Assembly (NCBI RefSeq): GCF_020536995.1
Contig: NC_068355.1
Span: 121,077,032-121,141,031 of the forward strand
DNA: 64,000 nucleotides
Reading direction: 5' to 3'
Source of the DNA: Dreissena polymorpha
Lineage: Eukaryota > Mollusca > Bivalvia > Myida > Dreissenidae
A model generated the notes under the pieces. The model worked only from the letters and a program-made list of their open reading frames with translations, was not told where the DNA came from and did no database searches. Numbering within the stretch: the stretch's first letter is position 1; each line of letters opens with the position of its first letter. Positions 49,455 through 61,436 of the stretch are shown one piece after another. The position numbers were made by a program, and so were the translations under genes.

Positions 49455-49840
49455 TGGGTTGTAAGTCGTGTACATTTTGTTTATGAGTATCGTTATTTCT
49501 TTTGAAAGCTTAGTGAGCATTTTTTCTTATATAGGCTAAGAAGCACAGGAGGGAAGCCCATATCATTAAAAAAAAATTCCATATATATGCTATAATAGAA
49601 ACAAGGAGTGCAACTTCATTTGCCGAAAAACTACACCATCTTTACTGTAAACCATGTAACTCGAACAATATTTAACGAATCAACTACACACCGTAGATAA
49701 ATGTGTTAAAAAAGTAAGAATATTTTAAAGGGACTTGTTCATAGCTTTGCAATTTTCAAGAAAAGTCATATATTCAAAATATAAATGTATGCATTATATT
49801 CCAGAAATCAAAACAACTCTCATGAATTAACAAATGTTAA

Positions 49841-50132
49841 AGTGATATTATGGGTCTCAAACAGTTTATAGGTGTGTATCGCAACCGTTGTTTATTTTTG
49901 GTGTTTTCACTTCATATACACTTATATTTGTTAATGCAACATCAACATACTAAAACAATATCCCGGAAAGAGAAAAATAATGCATTTGAATATCAACCGT
50001 ACTTTCGTTTGACGACTGATCATGCATGTACGATGTGAACCTAAATTTAGTTTTAGCGCAGATTCGTTCATACGACACAAAGACAATTCTTTTCAGCTCA
50101 ATTCAACAGTGAAAAATGCCCATAATATCACT
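49841..50132. mobile_element. TTAA-flanked MITE, copy 2
   Basis: Ends agtgatattatgggt / gcccataatatcact with TTAA at 49837-49840 and 50133-50136. Shorter (292 bp) than the copy at 18595 but with the same body motifs. Confidence 0.85.
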
Positions 50133-50186
50133 TTAATAATGTACATGTTCGTTCATTGATAATCATGCATCGAAAGCGTAAATTTT

Positions 50187-50412
50187 TAAACCCATTTATT
50201 CCTAGCGTGTAGAAAAAAAAGCCTTGGCAAACAGCGTTGACCTTGAGACGCCGCATGATGCGGCGTCTCATCTGGGTCTGCGCTGTTTGCTTAAAGGAAT
50301 TTCTGTAAGAAATATTCTAAATATAGAAATAGGTGTACATGACATCCCCAATTTTGGAGATAAAATGATCCAATTAAGAAGGATGGGAGAGCCCACTAGG
50401 CATAAATGGATA
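50187..50412. mobile_element. Family C MITE
   Basis: aaacccatttattcctagcg at the left, actaggcataaatggat at the right, and the inner hairpin gagacgccgcatgatgcgg...cgtctc flanked by cagcg/cgctg. Confidence 0.85.
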
Positions 50413-50485
50413 AACGTTTGTAAAGCTTTTTATCTATCATTCAGCCCAAATGTGTGTTACAGACAAAGGGTTTTAGCTACAACTG

Positions 50486-50556
50486 TAACGCAGCCTGTAT
50501 GATCTAGTGGTATCATATTGGTTCATGCTTCTTAAGGCCCATGGTTCGTTCCCGAG
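50486..50556 (+). pseudogene. tRNA-like sequence (decayed tRNA or SINE head)
   Basis: gcctgtatgatctagtggta resembles box A, and catggttcgttcccgagg resembles box B, at tRNA-like spacing. The acceptor arms do not pair well and a poly-T run follows, so it is probably a pseudogene or a SINE head and not a working tRNA. Confidence 0.4.
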
Positions 50557-50604
50557 GAGTTTCACTTTTCCTCTCTTTTGTTTTCTTGATTACTATAATT
50601 TTAA

Positions 50605-50972
50605 CATTATTATTATTAATACAATCTGGAGAGTAAATCAATTAAGGGTATTTTGTATGTAAACAAGACCGTTGAAACGATTCGAATATAACTGCACGAA
50701 ACAACGGCGAACCTCTTTAAAAAGGATAAGCGATTATATCATCAGTGTATACGTGTAAAAACATTACACGTATACACTGATGATATAATCGCTTATCCTT
50801 TATTATTAATAAAACGTTATTATTATTAATACAATTTGGAGAGTAAATCAATTAAGGGTATTTTGAATGTAAACAATACCGCTGAAACGAATCGAACATA
50901 ACTGCACGAAACAACTGCGAACCTCTTTAAAAAGGATAAGCGATTATATCATCAGTGTATACGTGTAAAAAC
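50605..50972. repeat. ~160-bp direct duplication with an inverted piece between
   Basis: The unit running from attattattaatacaat to cagtgtatacgtgtaaa occurs at about 50605-50762 and 50811-50972, with a few differences. Between them lies an inverted copy of the unit's end, forming a perfect hairpin: 38-bp arms 50721-50758 and 50764-50801 with a 5-base loop. Confidence 0.9.
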
Positions 50973-51716
50973 AATGATTGTGACGTAGACGAGAACGATA
51001 CCATGAAGTTCAATAAGGCTTAACATTAAAAGTTGTTTGTGATTTAACTTACGTTACCCTTTTCTTCCATGTTGATTTTCGATCGTTTTTTTTTTTGATT
51101 CGAGCATTATCACTAAATTAACTTAATTATTAATATCTGGGCAAGCTTTTGCTCACTCGACCATATTTACCAAAATTAACGTTAACTTTTTAAAGCAAAC
51201 AATTACTTATACGAGAATTCAAACAGAGATCTTGAATATTTTTTCTTGCATGCTATTGCACTCTTTTTGATAAAGTAAAAAGGTTGACAAAAAAAGTTTA
51301 CCGTACCTACCTTCTGAAATTTGAGTTGATTTTCGTGGAAACAATCGCGTTATCTCGTTGTCCTTCTTGAATGATAAATGGCAATGTCGTTTCCGTTAAA
51401 TGGCCAATGCATCCTTCATGTTCTTTAGCAGGTAAGTAAATCGATAAGTGGCCGACAGATGGCCTTGATTTATCGAGTTATCGATGGTCGAATTCAAGCA
51501 ACGGTGGAGATGTAGGTACTTGAAAAAAAGACGGGACTTCAATATTTCATCGAGTTTTTTATGCTCGATTTAAAGAAGCCATACTGAAAATTTATAACAT
51601 CATTAAATAGAATAGAATGAAAGAAAAAATAATTTCAAAAACTGGTTCTGCAATAAGCTCTAGAGACAAATAAGTTTAAGTGAGGTAAGACGCTGAAGTT
51701 AAATCACGTAAAACAC
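50973..51716. other. Unassigned intronic DNA
   Basis: AT-rich, no exon, RNA gene or repeat that I recognise. Confidence 0.4.
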
Positions 51717-51877
51717 ACAGTCGACACTCGATGGCTCGAACTCGCTTGGCTCGAATTTCCGAATATATTCATATACATTTCTGTTGGATGGCTTGAATCC
51801 TAGAGGGTCTAATTATCGGATGGCTCGAACGTTTGTTGTGGGTCTCGGCGAGTTCGAGCCATCGGGTTTCAAGTGTA
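51717..51877. mobile_element. pogo/Tigger-like MITE
   Basis: Left cagtcgacactcgatggctc and right gagccatcgggtttcaagtg are imperfect complements. The body repeats gatggctcgaa-type motifs. The CAGTCG start fits pogo/Tigger relatives; no transposase. Confidence 0.6.
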
Positions 51878-52447
51878 AATCTATACATTTATACTCAAAA
51901 TACGGATGCGAAGAAAATAACAAAGTCGTGAAATAATAAAACGATGTCAGCAAGTAATTAAATTTGCCAATGAATTAAATGCTAACCTGGTTGGTTTGAT
52001 TCATAATTGTATTGTCTGGTGCTATAGTTGTAGACATTTAACCGATCAATTTACGTTTACATGCGCATGTATCGTGCTAACGTAATGGTTACAACCCCCG
52101 CCTTATTGTTTGATAAGTATTTGATAACAATGGATTATCAGTAGGAGTTTTTGAAATTTCAAGGGCATATTGGACAGGATTGTCGGATCCTTAAACCTTT
52201 TTAAACAATGCATCAGACCGCTCGCATTTGTCCTATCAAAATTCCAGGACATTCCACTTCAAAGAAAGGAGATATAATGGAATTAGAGTGACAGTGACAC
52301 CATTGAAAATATTGGCACACCTTGAGCACTTTGCGCCAACATTTTAAATATCACTACTCTGTAATCGGAGATTCCTATACTTACTAAATTTCGAATTTTG
52401 ATTGTCCGCCTTATCGCAATAAAATACGTAATATTTATTGGTGACAG

Positions 52448-52662
52448 TTTTACCCATTTATGCCTAGCGTCTAAAAAAAGGCCTTTGCAAACAGCATAGA
52501 CCCTGATGCGGCGTCTCATCAGGGTCTGCGCTGTTTGGTTAAACGAATTTCTATAAGAAATATTCTAAATATAGAAATAAATATACTAGACGTCCCTAAT
52601 TTTGGAAATAGATTGATCCAATTTAGAAGGATGGAAGAGTCTATTAGGCATAAATGGGTTAA
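52448..52662. mobile_element. Family C MITE
   Basis: tacccatttatgcctagcg to taggcataaatgggttaa, one of the best-preserved copies, though its inner hairpin has lost part of one arm. Confidence 0.85.
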
Positions 52663-53564
52663 ACTAAGTATGCATAGTTACCTTACATATACTGGCAGAT
52701 AATGTATTTGGAACTTGTTGATGCTTCTAGTTGATGAAACTCTTTCTGTTGTTGTTTTTCAATGAGCTGCGAATTCCTGACGTGACATCAAAATGAAACT
52801 CAAGAAAAAATTACGAGTTAAATATGATCGATGTCAAAGGCTTATTGACACTAGAAGAAGAGTCGTTTGTTTTACGTAATAGAATGTTTAGAAACATATG
52901 TTTATGAGGGCGCTATATTTCTCATTGAATCACGTTACACATATTTGGCTACACACATGTGTTGTTATTGCCATAAAAGCATTCTGTTAGTATATGTTTA
53001 CCAATCCGGCTATTAATAATCGTCTTATGACAAAATATCAATACAGTGTATCGTAATAACGAATTGTTATACCAGAAAAATCTTTTCGCTAGACAAAGAT
53101 GTTAATTAAGTTTGGTAAATCCTTCAATAAACCATGGGTGGAGCATGCATTTTAAAAATTAGTTAATATAATTCCAATAAATTGTTTAGTTATGTGCACG
53201 TGCTCAAACACGAGAAAATTAAACATTTATTATATTTTATGCATTTGGAAGTGAATTAAAAAAAAGATATATTTTTTATCTAAACGCACCGCAATTTTGG
53301 AATTTAATTTCCATGTAATCACATTATATGTTTACAGTCTTTACATGTCATATTAGATCGAATCTTCCCTCAATGATTAAAAACGTAGTCGACGGCATTC
53401 GGACTTGTGAGGTCTAAAAAATAAAATATTTTGCATTAAAAGCATTAAAATACTTTATCTATAATACAGGCTTATAATAAATTTAAAAAAGAAAATATCC
53501 TACCACTCCGTTTAAGCTTTTTGGTGTAATAACCAAATGTGTGTGGTTCCTGCATTTTTAGGTT

Positions 53565-53732
53565 GCTAAATCGTCATATAATATTGGATAACGGATATGT
53601 AAACGTTATAGTGATTGTTAAGTATTACGGTTTCATCATAAACATCATAACTACAACGGAAATGTGCAAATCTGACGCATTTTTTATTGTTTTTGTCAAT
53701 TTACCAACACGTGAATAGGTGCCTTTAACATA
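53565..53732. mobile_element. Family D element, decayed 3' end
   Basis: Follows the family D right half at low similarity (aggttgctaaatcgtcatat, aagtattacggtttcatca, gtcaatttaccaacacgtga) and ends gtgcctttaac. No left half nearby. Confidence 0.5.
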
Positions 53733-54013
53733 CACTCTGACGGGTATAATTTCTTTCTTGCACTATACAAACAGGCTTAATAATAAGAATTAATGACTTA
53801 AATGTCTTTTTTTGACATCTATATCCTTTTATTCTCACAAGTAGCAAAAATAAAATATTAGTCTTTATCTTCTAGTTTCAACCTAATTGCGTAATTAAAA
53901 CAAACTGGTATCGTAATCACTAACGTTATAGTACCATTTAACTCACTGTGAATGCGGCCTAACATCCTCGTAATAACGGTTAACCTAAAGTGTTAAAACG
54001 ACTACATTTTCTT

Positions 54014-54245
54014 TAGCTCATTTATGCCTAGCGTCTAGAAAAAATGCATTGGCAAACAGCGTAGACCCAGATGAGACGCCGCATGATGCGGCGTCTCATC
54101 AGGGTCTGCGCTGTTTGCTTAAATGAACTTCTGTAAAAAAAAATCTAAATATAGAAATGAATATACTAGACATCCCTAATTTTGAAAAAAAATTGATCCA
54201 ATTTAGAAGAATGGGAGAAGAGTCCACTAGGCATAAATGGGTTAA
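54014..54245. mobile_element. Family C MITE next to the P450 exon
   Basis: agctcatttatgcctagcg to taggcataaatgggttaa with intact inner hairpin. It ends 143 bp before the P450 exon at 54389. Confidence 0.85.
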
Positions 54246-54388
54246 TCACTCGTAAACTATCCCATACGTACGAATGAACAACCTCGTTAGTACTGCACTA
54301 TTATCGCGTAATTACGAAGTGGCGACAATACGCATGTAACATCAAGCACATTTTTGTCAAATCCATATAATTATTTTCTCTAATTTAG

Positions 54389-54554
54389 AAAGGTTATGGT
54401 GTACCATCTACATGTTGAAAAGACAAGATTCGAAGAAGTGGCTTTACGAGCTGTTGCTGACTTTTGCGCGGGAATGCATTCACGTGACAGCGAAGCATGC
54501 GTGAACCCAGATCCGGCCTTTAAAAAATTGACGTTGGACATTTTCTCCAGTGTG
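54389..54554 (+). CDS. Cytochrome P450 second exon (C-D helix region)
   Basis: Acceptor taatttag then an exon of 166 bases and donor gtgagt. It begins with one base that completes a lysine codon from the AA left by the phase-2 first exons. The 55 residues from KVMVYHLHVEKT through TLDIFSSV align with the tail of the fused exons at 60879 (ending SDIFSKL) and 62872 (ending LNTTI). This is the region between the C and D/E helices. It ends in phase 0, matching the start of the exon at 63843. It is the only exon of this kind found, against three possible first exons upstream. Confidence 0.8.
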
Positions 54555-54927
54555 GTGAGTAGAAATTTATAAATATATGTTATAATGAAGAAAAATCATG
54601 TTGCAGTTAGAACATCTAATCCTCTCAAATAAAGGATAACAACATGTACACGGCGGAGTTGCCATAGGCTTACAAAGCACCTGTTTTCTCACATGCAAGG
54701 GCGTACTTGCATGACATGCACACTCCAGGTATCTAATACACATACCTGGCACAATCAAAGTAAAATAATGATGTTTTAATGAAAATGGGCACTATTCAAA
54801 AATGTCATAAAATTTATATATTGTCGAATGTATTAGTATACTGACGTATCAAATTACACGTATGTGCAACAAAACCAGCGCCACATGGACGAAATATTGC
54901 GCTTAAGCAGCAAATTTGATAACAGGC

Positions 54928-55012
<85 letters not shown>

Positions 55013-55938
55013 ATATCGAACGTAAATTGTTTGCTAAAAGTGCAAACAAGCCGTCATCATTTATTATTATATTGGCAATTTTGACAGTCAAAAAATAATA
55101 ATTAAGAAGGCCGGTGATGTGAAAATGGACCTTAGTACTTATCTGGGCTGTATTATCATCTGTATCGGAATTCTCTGATGAGTTGTCGGATTGTCCGCTA
55201 ATGACCAGACTGTTGGAATGCACTTGCTGGTCTTGAGCGAATGCATATGACATCATATCCTTTTTCGGTCGACGCCGCTCATCAAGGGCGTAAATTGTGT
55301 ATATAAAATGTTGGTAATTATCCAAACGCGACAATGACATATGATTTCAAAATTATGAAAACAAGCCATGAATATTGTGATTAGTTCGAACGATATTTGA
55401 TCATCTTTTGTACAAACGCAAATTAAACTAGTATGCTCTCGTTATGAAATGCGTCCCGGTTTTTCGGCATAGCTGTTAAACGTCACGTTTGACCTTATCT
55501 GACCTTGTAAGTGTCCAATAAAATTCAAATAAACTTTCCCGCGGCTAGACACGAATGAATACACTTCATTTATTCCATTGGCTTATTTGATCATACCACC
55601 AGAACATTGGAAACATGCCGCGTATTTGTAACACTGTTTTACTGCGTGTTCAGCTTGAAACAATTTTATCTCTAATGAAAAGGCTAGATAGATAGAACAG
55701 TTTTACACTCAACTCTTGACATCAATACAGTTTGTGCGTGCACCTTTTATTTTCAGAGGCTTTCCAGCGCCAGAGCGTTTGTACTTAAAGGCTGTGTTCT
55801 CATATTTAGTAATTACTTCCATATTCCTGTCTGTGTACTAGTATATTTAAGTTCATAAAAGTATCGTTTTTCCCTATCCTGATATTCGTTTTGGCCAAAC
55901 CATTTTAGATTGTTTTCGAAATTGAACATTAATACGAT
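54555..55938. other. Spacer with (AT)n microsatellite
   Basis: A pure AT run lies at about 54931-55003. I looked for the next P450 exon and found none. The minus strand near 55123-55340 has an open frame of ordinary composition that I could not tie to any family. Confidence 0.5.
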
Positions 55939-56704
55939 GGCATAGAGCTGACATTCACTCCTCTTTTTTTAAAAGTACACTCCTCTTTTGTTCTATCTCG
56001 TGGCCACGACTTAGTAACTTGTGGCCACGAGTTACCTATGTCGTGGATACGAGATAGAAAAAAGAGGAGTGCAAAACTAAATAAAAGAGGAATGCAATTA
56101 AAAAAGGAATGGTGCATTAAACAAAAGAGGCGAGAATTTCGAGATCTCGAGATCCCGACTAAGCTAACTCGTGGCCACGAGTTAGTCAGCCAATCAAATT
56201 GTTCCATATGGTCGTTCATGTTGATCTTTATAAAAAGGGAAATAAGCATGAACAAAAGAGGAGATAATTTTAGCTATCTCGAGATCCCGACTTAGCTAAC
56301 TCGTGGCCACGAGTTAGTCAGCCAATCAAATTGTTCCAAATGGTCGTCCTTGGTGATCTTTATACAAAGGGAAGTAATTATCACATTAAAAGCCTGCTTC
56401 GGCCAGCTATATATATGCGTACAGAATATTTACACATGTTACACACAATTTGATTGGCTGACTAACTTGGGATCTCGAGATCTCGAAATTCTCCCCTCTT
56501 TTATTTAATGCACCCCTCCTTTATTAACTGCATCGCTCTTTTTTTAATTGCACTTCTCTTTTATTTAGTTTTGTACTCCTCTATTTTCTATCTCGTGGCC
56601 ACGACATAGCTAACTCTTGGCCACGAGTTACTAAGTCGTGGCCACGAGATAGAAAAAAGAGGAGTGCAATTTTAAAAAACAGGAGTCAATGTCACCTCTA
56701 TGCC
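55939..56704. mobile_element. ~765-bp foldback element with long inverted arms
   Basis: Starts ggcatagagctgacattcac and ends with its near complement (gtcaatgtcacctctatgcc). Arms of about 260-290 bp pair throughout, including gaggagtgcaa, agagatcgag-type and agccaatcaaattgt blocks. The left arm has a tandem duplication of ~123 bp (56129 and 56252). Short self-complementary cores ctcgtggccacgag occur at 56169 and 56301, with variants at about 55999, 56597 and 56636. Non-coding. Confidence 0.85.
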
Positions 56705-59700
56705 ACCGTACATTTAACATGTAAAAGTATAAAGCCGTCGGTCCAGAAGTGGAAGCGTGGCCTCACTTTAATGCATTGCATTCCAACCCGCAAGGTATCA
56801 GGGTCAGTTCGCGGCCAGTAAAATAATCGTTATATAATATAGACGCTATCGCGTGAACTCGGTAAACTGGAATTTTCTTTAGACCAGACATTTGTTAAAT
56901 GAAGATATTCAGCGATATAATTATGGTATGTCAATAATAGATTCTTAATGTGTTTTCAATAATACCATGATAAATATTATTTTTGATTAATTTAACAAGA
57001 ATTATTCCACCATATTGACAAATGTATTAAGCATGAGCGCGATGATTCTCGATACTGTTAATAATCGAATCAAATAACATTGCCCGACAAACCACTAAAA
57101 CAGGTTTGTTCGAAGAACGCGCGTATAAATATTTAAAATATGTACGGAAACTTCGCGTGTGGCCGGTTGACTCATATGTTTTAATTTCACTTCCATTTTT
57201 GTTTTGGTTTTCTGTTGTGTATCTATAGGTTTATGACCAGCAATATGTAATAATGTAAAATAAGCCGCGAAAACTCCGCGTAACATCCCGTACTGCGTGT
57301 GATGCAGATAAGAACTGCACAGAAATTCGCTATCTTTGATCTCAGTCATTGAACTCTTTACCTTTCACCAACTCCAGCCACAATCAACGCCGTATATCTT
57401 TTTTTTTTATAAAGATATTTCTTGTTAACAGTGTCGAGGATTGGCTTACTAGAGGCTTACGTGATGCATACGGGCCTTGCAAAGTTCGTGCCGACCTTGG
57501 CCTCAAACTAAGGGGGCTTGTTGTTATTTGATTACGGATACGTATCTATAGCGGCTATCTGATAATTTCGTGATTAAGCTTTTTTATCATTGTGTACAAT
57601 TAAGATAATAGCCCACGAATGGCGATAGATAAATTATCATCAAGCATCTAAATGTTGATGGCGGCGATGTGGGCGGTTCGTAACAACAATATAATTGTTT
57701 TTAAAATTCTGACCTAAAAAGCACCGTCATGCGTAGCTATTCACATTTTTAAACGTTCGATCATGCCTCTTACTTTTCTTTCAGTCGAAGGGACTTATAT
57801 TTGCGTATTACAGAACGCTGAAAGGTTATTACAATTAACTTCAAGATAACCATCGTTGGCACAGCCTCTCCATTATTTTTTTAGAAATAAAATATGGTAG
57901 TGCAACAAGCGGAAGCAACTGGCCAAACTATTTGTAAGAAGAAACCTCGTTGTATGTAAAATAAAAAATATAAGGTTTTATATATAGAAGGTAACATGTT
58001 TTATATATAGAAGGTAACATGTTTATATATAGAAGGTAACATGTTTCACAAAAGCAAATCATAATATGCATAACGTCAAAAAATAGAAAAACAACAAAGG
58101 CTGATATTCGCAGTTTACGATTGTGCGTGGCTGTTTGAACAATGACTGAATTGAATGCACCATGATTTGAGCTTACGATTGAATTTAGCCGTGTTAATAA
58201 TGATACGCGATATGAACTTTGTGTGATGCAAATAATGCATATTTTATTATTCAATAACTGTTGTGATCCGTCATCAATGTATATCAGAACTCAGGCTTAA
58301 ATAGCTAAATTGTGAAATATTAATCTTAATTATCTTCACGTTTGTGGAAAAAAATGAAAAGGTCTATTCGTATGATTTATGGAGTCAAATAGACGTGAAA
58401 CCCGTTAATGGGAAGGTTGGCCTCTGTCCTCTATGGTTCAGTTCTACGTACAAATTCCTTAAGATGAATCACAATAAACATCACTTTACAAACCCTTTGT
58501 AGCTGCATAATTTCCGAATGATTACGCAACTTTCACAAGCCCTTTTAATTGTATCGCTTATAACATATTCATAAGGAGCATATCGATCATGAAAACTGCG
58601 TGGGTCGGTGAATTGCTACCGATTTCGAAGCCGCCTTCCTTTCGTCTGCTCAGCTGTACAGATCGCTGGATAAAATACGCGGTGAAGCCATGCGTCACTG
58701 ATCCCGTCCTATGATAATGGGCGCTGTAGACGGTAGCGTGATTTTATGTGATCGTTCAGAGGTGCGGTTGAGAAAAGACGGAGCACCTGAATCAATTAAA
58801 GATACATCGATTTGGTTGTTAAATAATTTATATTTGGATGCTGCGACCAACGTTGCGCATCGAAATGGAGGATAATGGAGGAAAATGTTCACTATAAGTA
58901 CAATTTATATTCAAAATGAAAAGTATGCACAAATTAATAAAAAAACAGTTCAGAAGTAATAATTATTATGATTTCAATCCATTTGAAAAACAAGACTTAA
59001 ACATATGTATAAACATGAGTTCTGAAATACTATCGACTGTCTCGACTGTCTCGACTGTCTCGACTGTCTCCTATTTATACTGATTTATACTATTTACAGT
59101 GAAATATATAACATAAAGAATTACATTATATACTACACATTACTATTATGGTAATCCAAAAAACAGTAAAAGGAAATGATAGTTATAATAGTTTTATATA
59201 GTAATGTGTATTATATAATGTAATTTTTGATATTATTGGAGACTTACTGAAGTCATTGAAGCCAATGCTACAGATCAACAGATATGAAAAACACAAATGG
59301 AAAGAAAGTGAATGAAAAAATAAAAACGTATTAAATATCTCGGTAATGAGCAATTAGTCGGCTAATGAAATAAACTATAAACACAAGGATAGATCACATA
59401 ATGTTTTAAATGATCGATCCAAGGATTTGCATACACATTAACATTTTTATTCTACACTTGTTAATACAATATTAGTGTAAAGTTTGCACTGCAATATCAT
59501 TCCAGACGAAAATCAAATATTGATTTTTAACGATATACGTCAGCTCTTACTTGAGCAGGTTTGTAGACATTTTAACGATTTCATTTTGTGTTTTAGTTAA
59601 TAAATTGCAATTAACCTCGATTATTATGGGAGGTTTTTTATAATCATGAGATGCAAATCAATGTGTTATATAGATAGAAACAGTTTCATTGTAAATAAGT

Positions 59701-59730
59701 ACACACTGTAATGGAACAGTATACATTATT
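56705..59730. other. Spacer with minor repeats
   Basis: Contains three tandem copies of a ~24-bp unit (tatatagaaggtaacatg) at 57971-58045, four copies of a 9-bp unit (cgactgtct) at about 59034-59070, and an inverted pair of 26 bases (59128-59224). The stretch 58560-58880 is less AT-rich than its surroundings but shows no domain I recognise. No P450 exon found. Confidence 0.5.
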
Positions 59731-59990
59731 GAGTCGTGTTCTGAGAAAACTGGGCATAATGCATGTGCGTAAAGTATCGTCCCAGATTAGCCTGTGCAGT
59801 CAGCACAGGCTAATCAGGGACGACACTTTTTGCATTTATAATTTTTTCGTTTAAATGAAGTCTCTTCTTAGCAAAAATCCAATTTAGGCAAAAAGTGTCG
59901 TCCCTGATTAACCTGTGCTGACTGCACAGGCTAATCTGGGACGACACTTTACGCACATGCAGTATGCCCAGTTTTCTCAGAACGCGACTC
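59731..59990. mobile_element. Palindromic MITE (family A), best-preserved copy
   Basis: gagtcgtgttctgagaaaac to gttttctcagaacgcgactc. Two arms of about 110 bp each hold an inner hairpin (gcctgtgcagt...cacaggc). Reference copy for the family in this window. Confidence 0.9.
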
Positions 59991-60235
59991 AATTCATCGC
60001 TCGACTAAGTCATACTTCAATGCAGATCTCGGACGTAACATGTTCTGATAATTATGTGGGTGTAGATAATTCGTGCTAAGTGTTGGCAAGTAAATTTTGT
60101 GTTACTAATGATCTTATAATAATTTTCGAGAACGACTGAAAAAGCATTTTAAAAGACCTTTATGGCCCGTATGCCCTTAGAAAAATTGGCTAAATGCAAA
60201 GTAAATTAACACTATTAATATTAATTAAAGGTTGC

Positions 60236-60305
60236 CTTGGGTAAGTGGATATGGTGGATATGTGGTCAACCTAGGCGACTGGGGGAGGGGGGGGGGGGGG
60301 GGGTA
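60236..60305 (+). repeat. SINE head with poly-G expansion
   Basis: aggttgccttgggtaagtgg and atatggtgg match the start of the SINE at 26601. It is followed by a run of about 20 G in place of the body. Confidence 0.55.
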
Positions 60306-60878
60306 AGCCACTGAGTCGTAGTTCTTTGATTCAAGTCTCGTATTTGACATCTTTGACACGTATATTGTGTTACTTGTATTGTTATCACATATTTATACAC
60401 TTGTATGACAATATATCTTATCAGTAGATAAAGTACATACAACAAGAGTAACGAAGGAATTGTAAAAATGTATGTATACTATTTATTAGCTATGTCGAAC
60501 CCATGTAATTTGATACAGGAATTCTAAACTGAATCACCACTGCTCCGTTCCAGTCGCGAATTTCTGATATCAAGGTGCGTATAATAACAGCTGAGACGGC
60601 CGAAAATTTCTTCATTCTTCGGATAAGGTCGAATGATGAACGGGTAATTTAGGCCAGGCTTATTCTATCGCATGCCACAGTAGATAATTTAAATTAAGTT
60701 TTGATACAGACAGTTGTTGAATAGCTTTATCCATACGATCGAATAACAAACTTAAATTTCAAATGTTTATTTTGAACTTCAATGCTTCAATTCTGTGTAT
60801 CGATTGATAGGGTTATATATAAAGTCCGAAGAGTAATAGACAGTATTCATTGATAAAATAATAATACCGTCGAGTTAA

Positions 60879-61436
60879 ATGGGATTAAAAAGAGTGCTAA
60901 CAGCTTTACGTAGACCATCGTCTTCAATGTGTTCTAGAGAAGGAATGAAAGAAGGACCAAACACGACTTCTTGTAAAAGCCAGGCATCGACAACGACGTG
61001 TCCGAATATGCATATTGTTCCGTATAGTGTTAGTAAGAAGGGAATATTGCATCAATATTTTCACGATATTCGTAAAACGTTCGGATCAGTGACTTATTTT
61101 CGTTTTCCTTTCGTAAAAAGAAAATTCTTTGTGTTAAACACGATAGAATCGACATTGCAATTTTTACAACATTCGGCAACGGACGGCCGATTAGGTCTGT
61201 TTCTACAAGACTATGTGCTAGAGAATAATGGATTTTCGTTCAACAACTATTGCGATAGGAGTGCTAAACAAAAGGAAATAATAAAAGAACACCTACACAT
61301 CATTGTAAAACATTATAAAACAGATTTTTATCCTGAAATTGTTAAGACAGTCTGCGCAATTGCACATCGACAGCAACTCGATATAGAACTGGATGTTTAT
61401 GTCAAACAATTACTGAGTGATATATTCTCGAAATTG
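60879..61436 (+). CDS. Cytochrome P450-like fused N-terminal exon, divergent
   Basis: A single exon of 186 codons ends at donor gtaagt (61437) in phase 0. It covers the residues that the upstream copies split over two exons: KTFGSVTYFRFPF, then LFLQDYVLENNGFSFNNY (matching FLQKYILNNSGFAFADY) and ending VKQLLSDIFSKL. Unlike the others it has no hydrophobic anchor at its start and no PGPKG hinge; the N-terminal ~55 residues are polar and Ser/Thr-rich. It may be a soluble or differently targeted form, have an upstream exon that I missed, or be decaying while still open. ATG 60879 is the first in frame. No further exon is seen before the next P450 unit at 62872. Confidence 0.7.

Noticed and set aside
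54916-55340. Frames through the (AT)n run, and a minus-strand frame ending at 55340
   Set aside because: Half of each is Tyr-Ile repeat. The non-repeat part near 55123-55340 has ordinary composition and an acidic serine stretch but matches nothing I know and has no clear splice donor.
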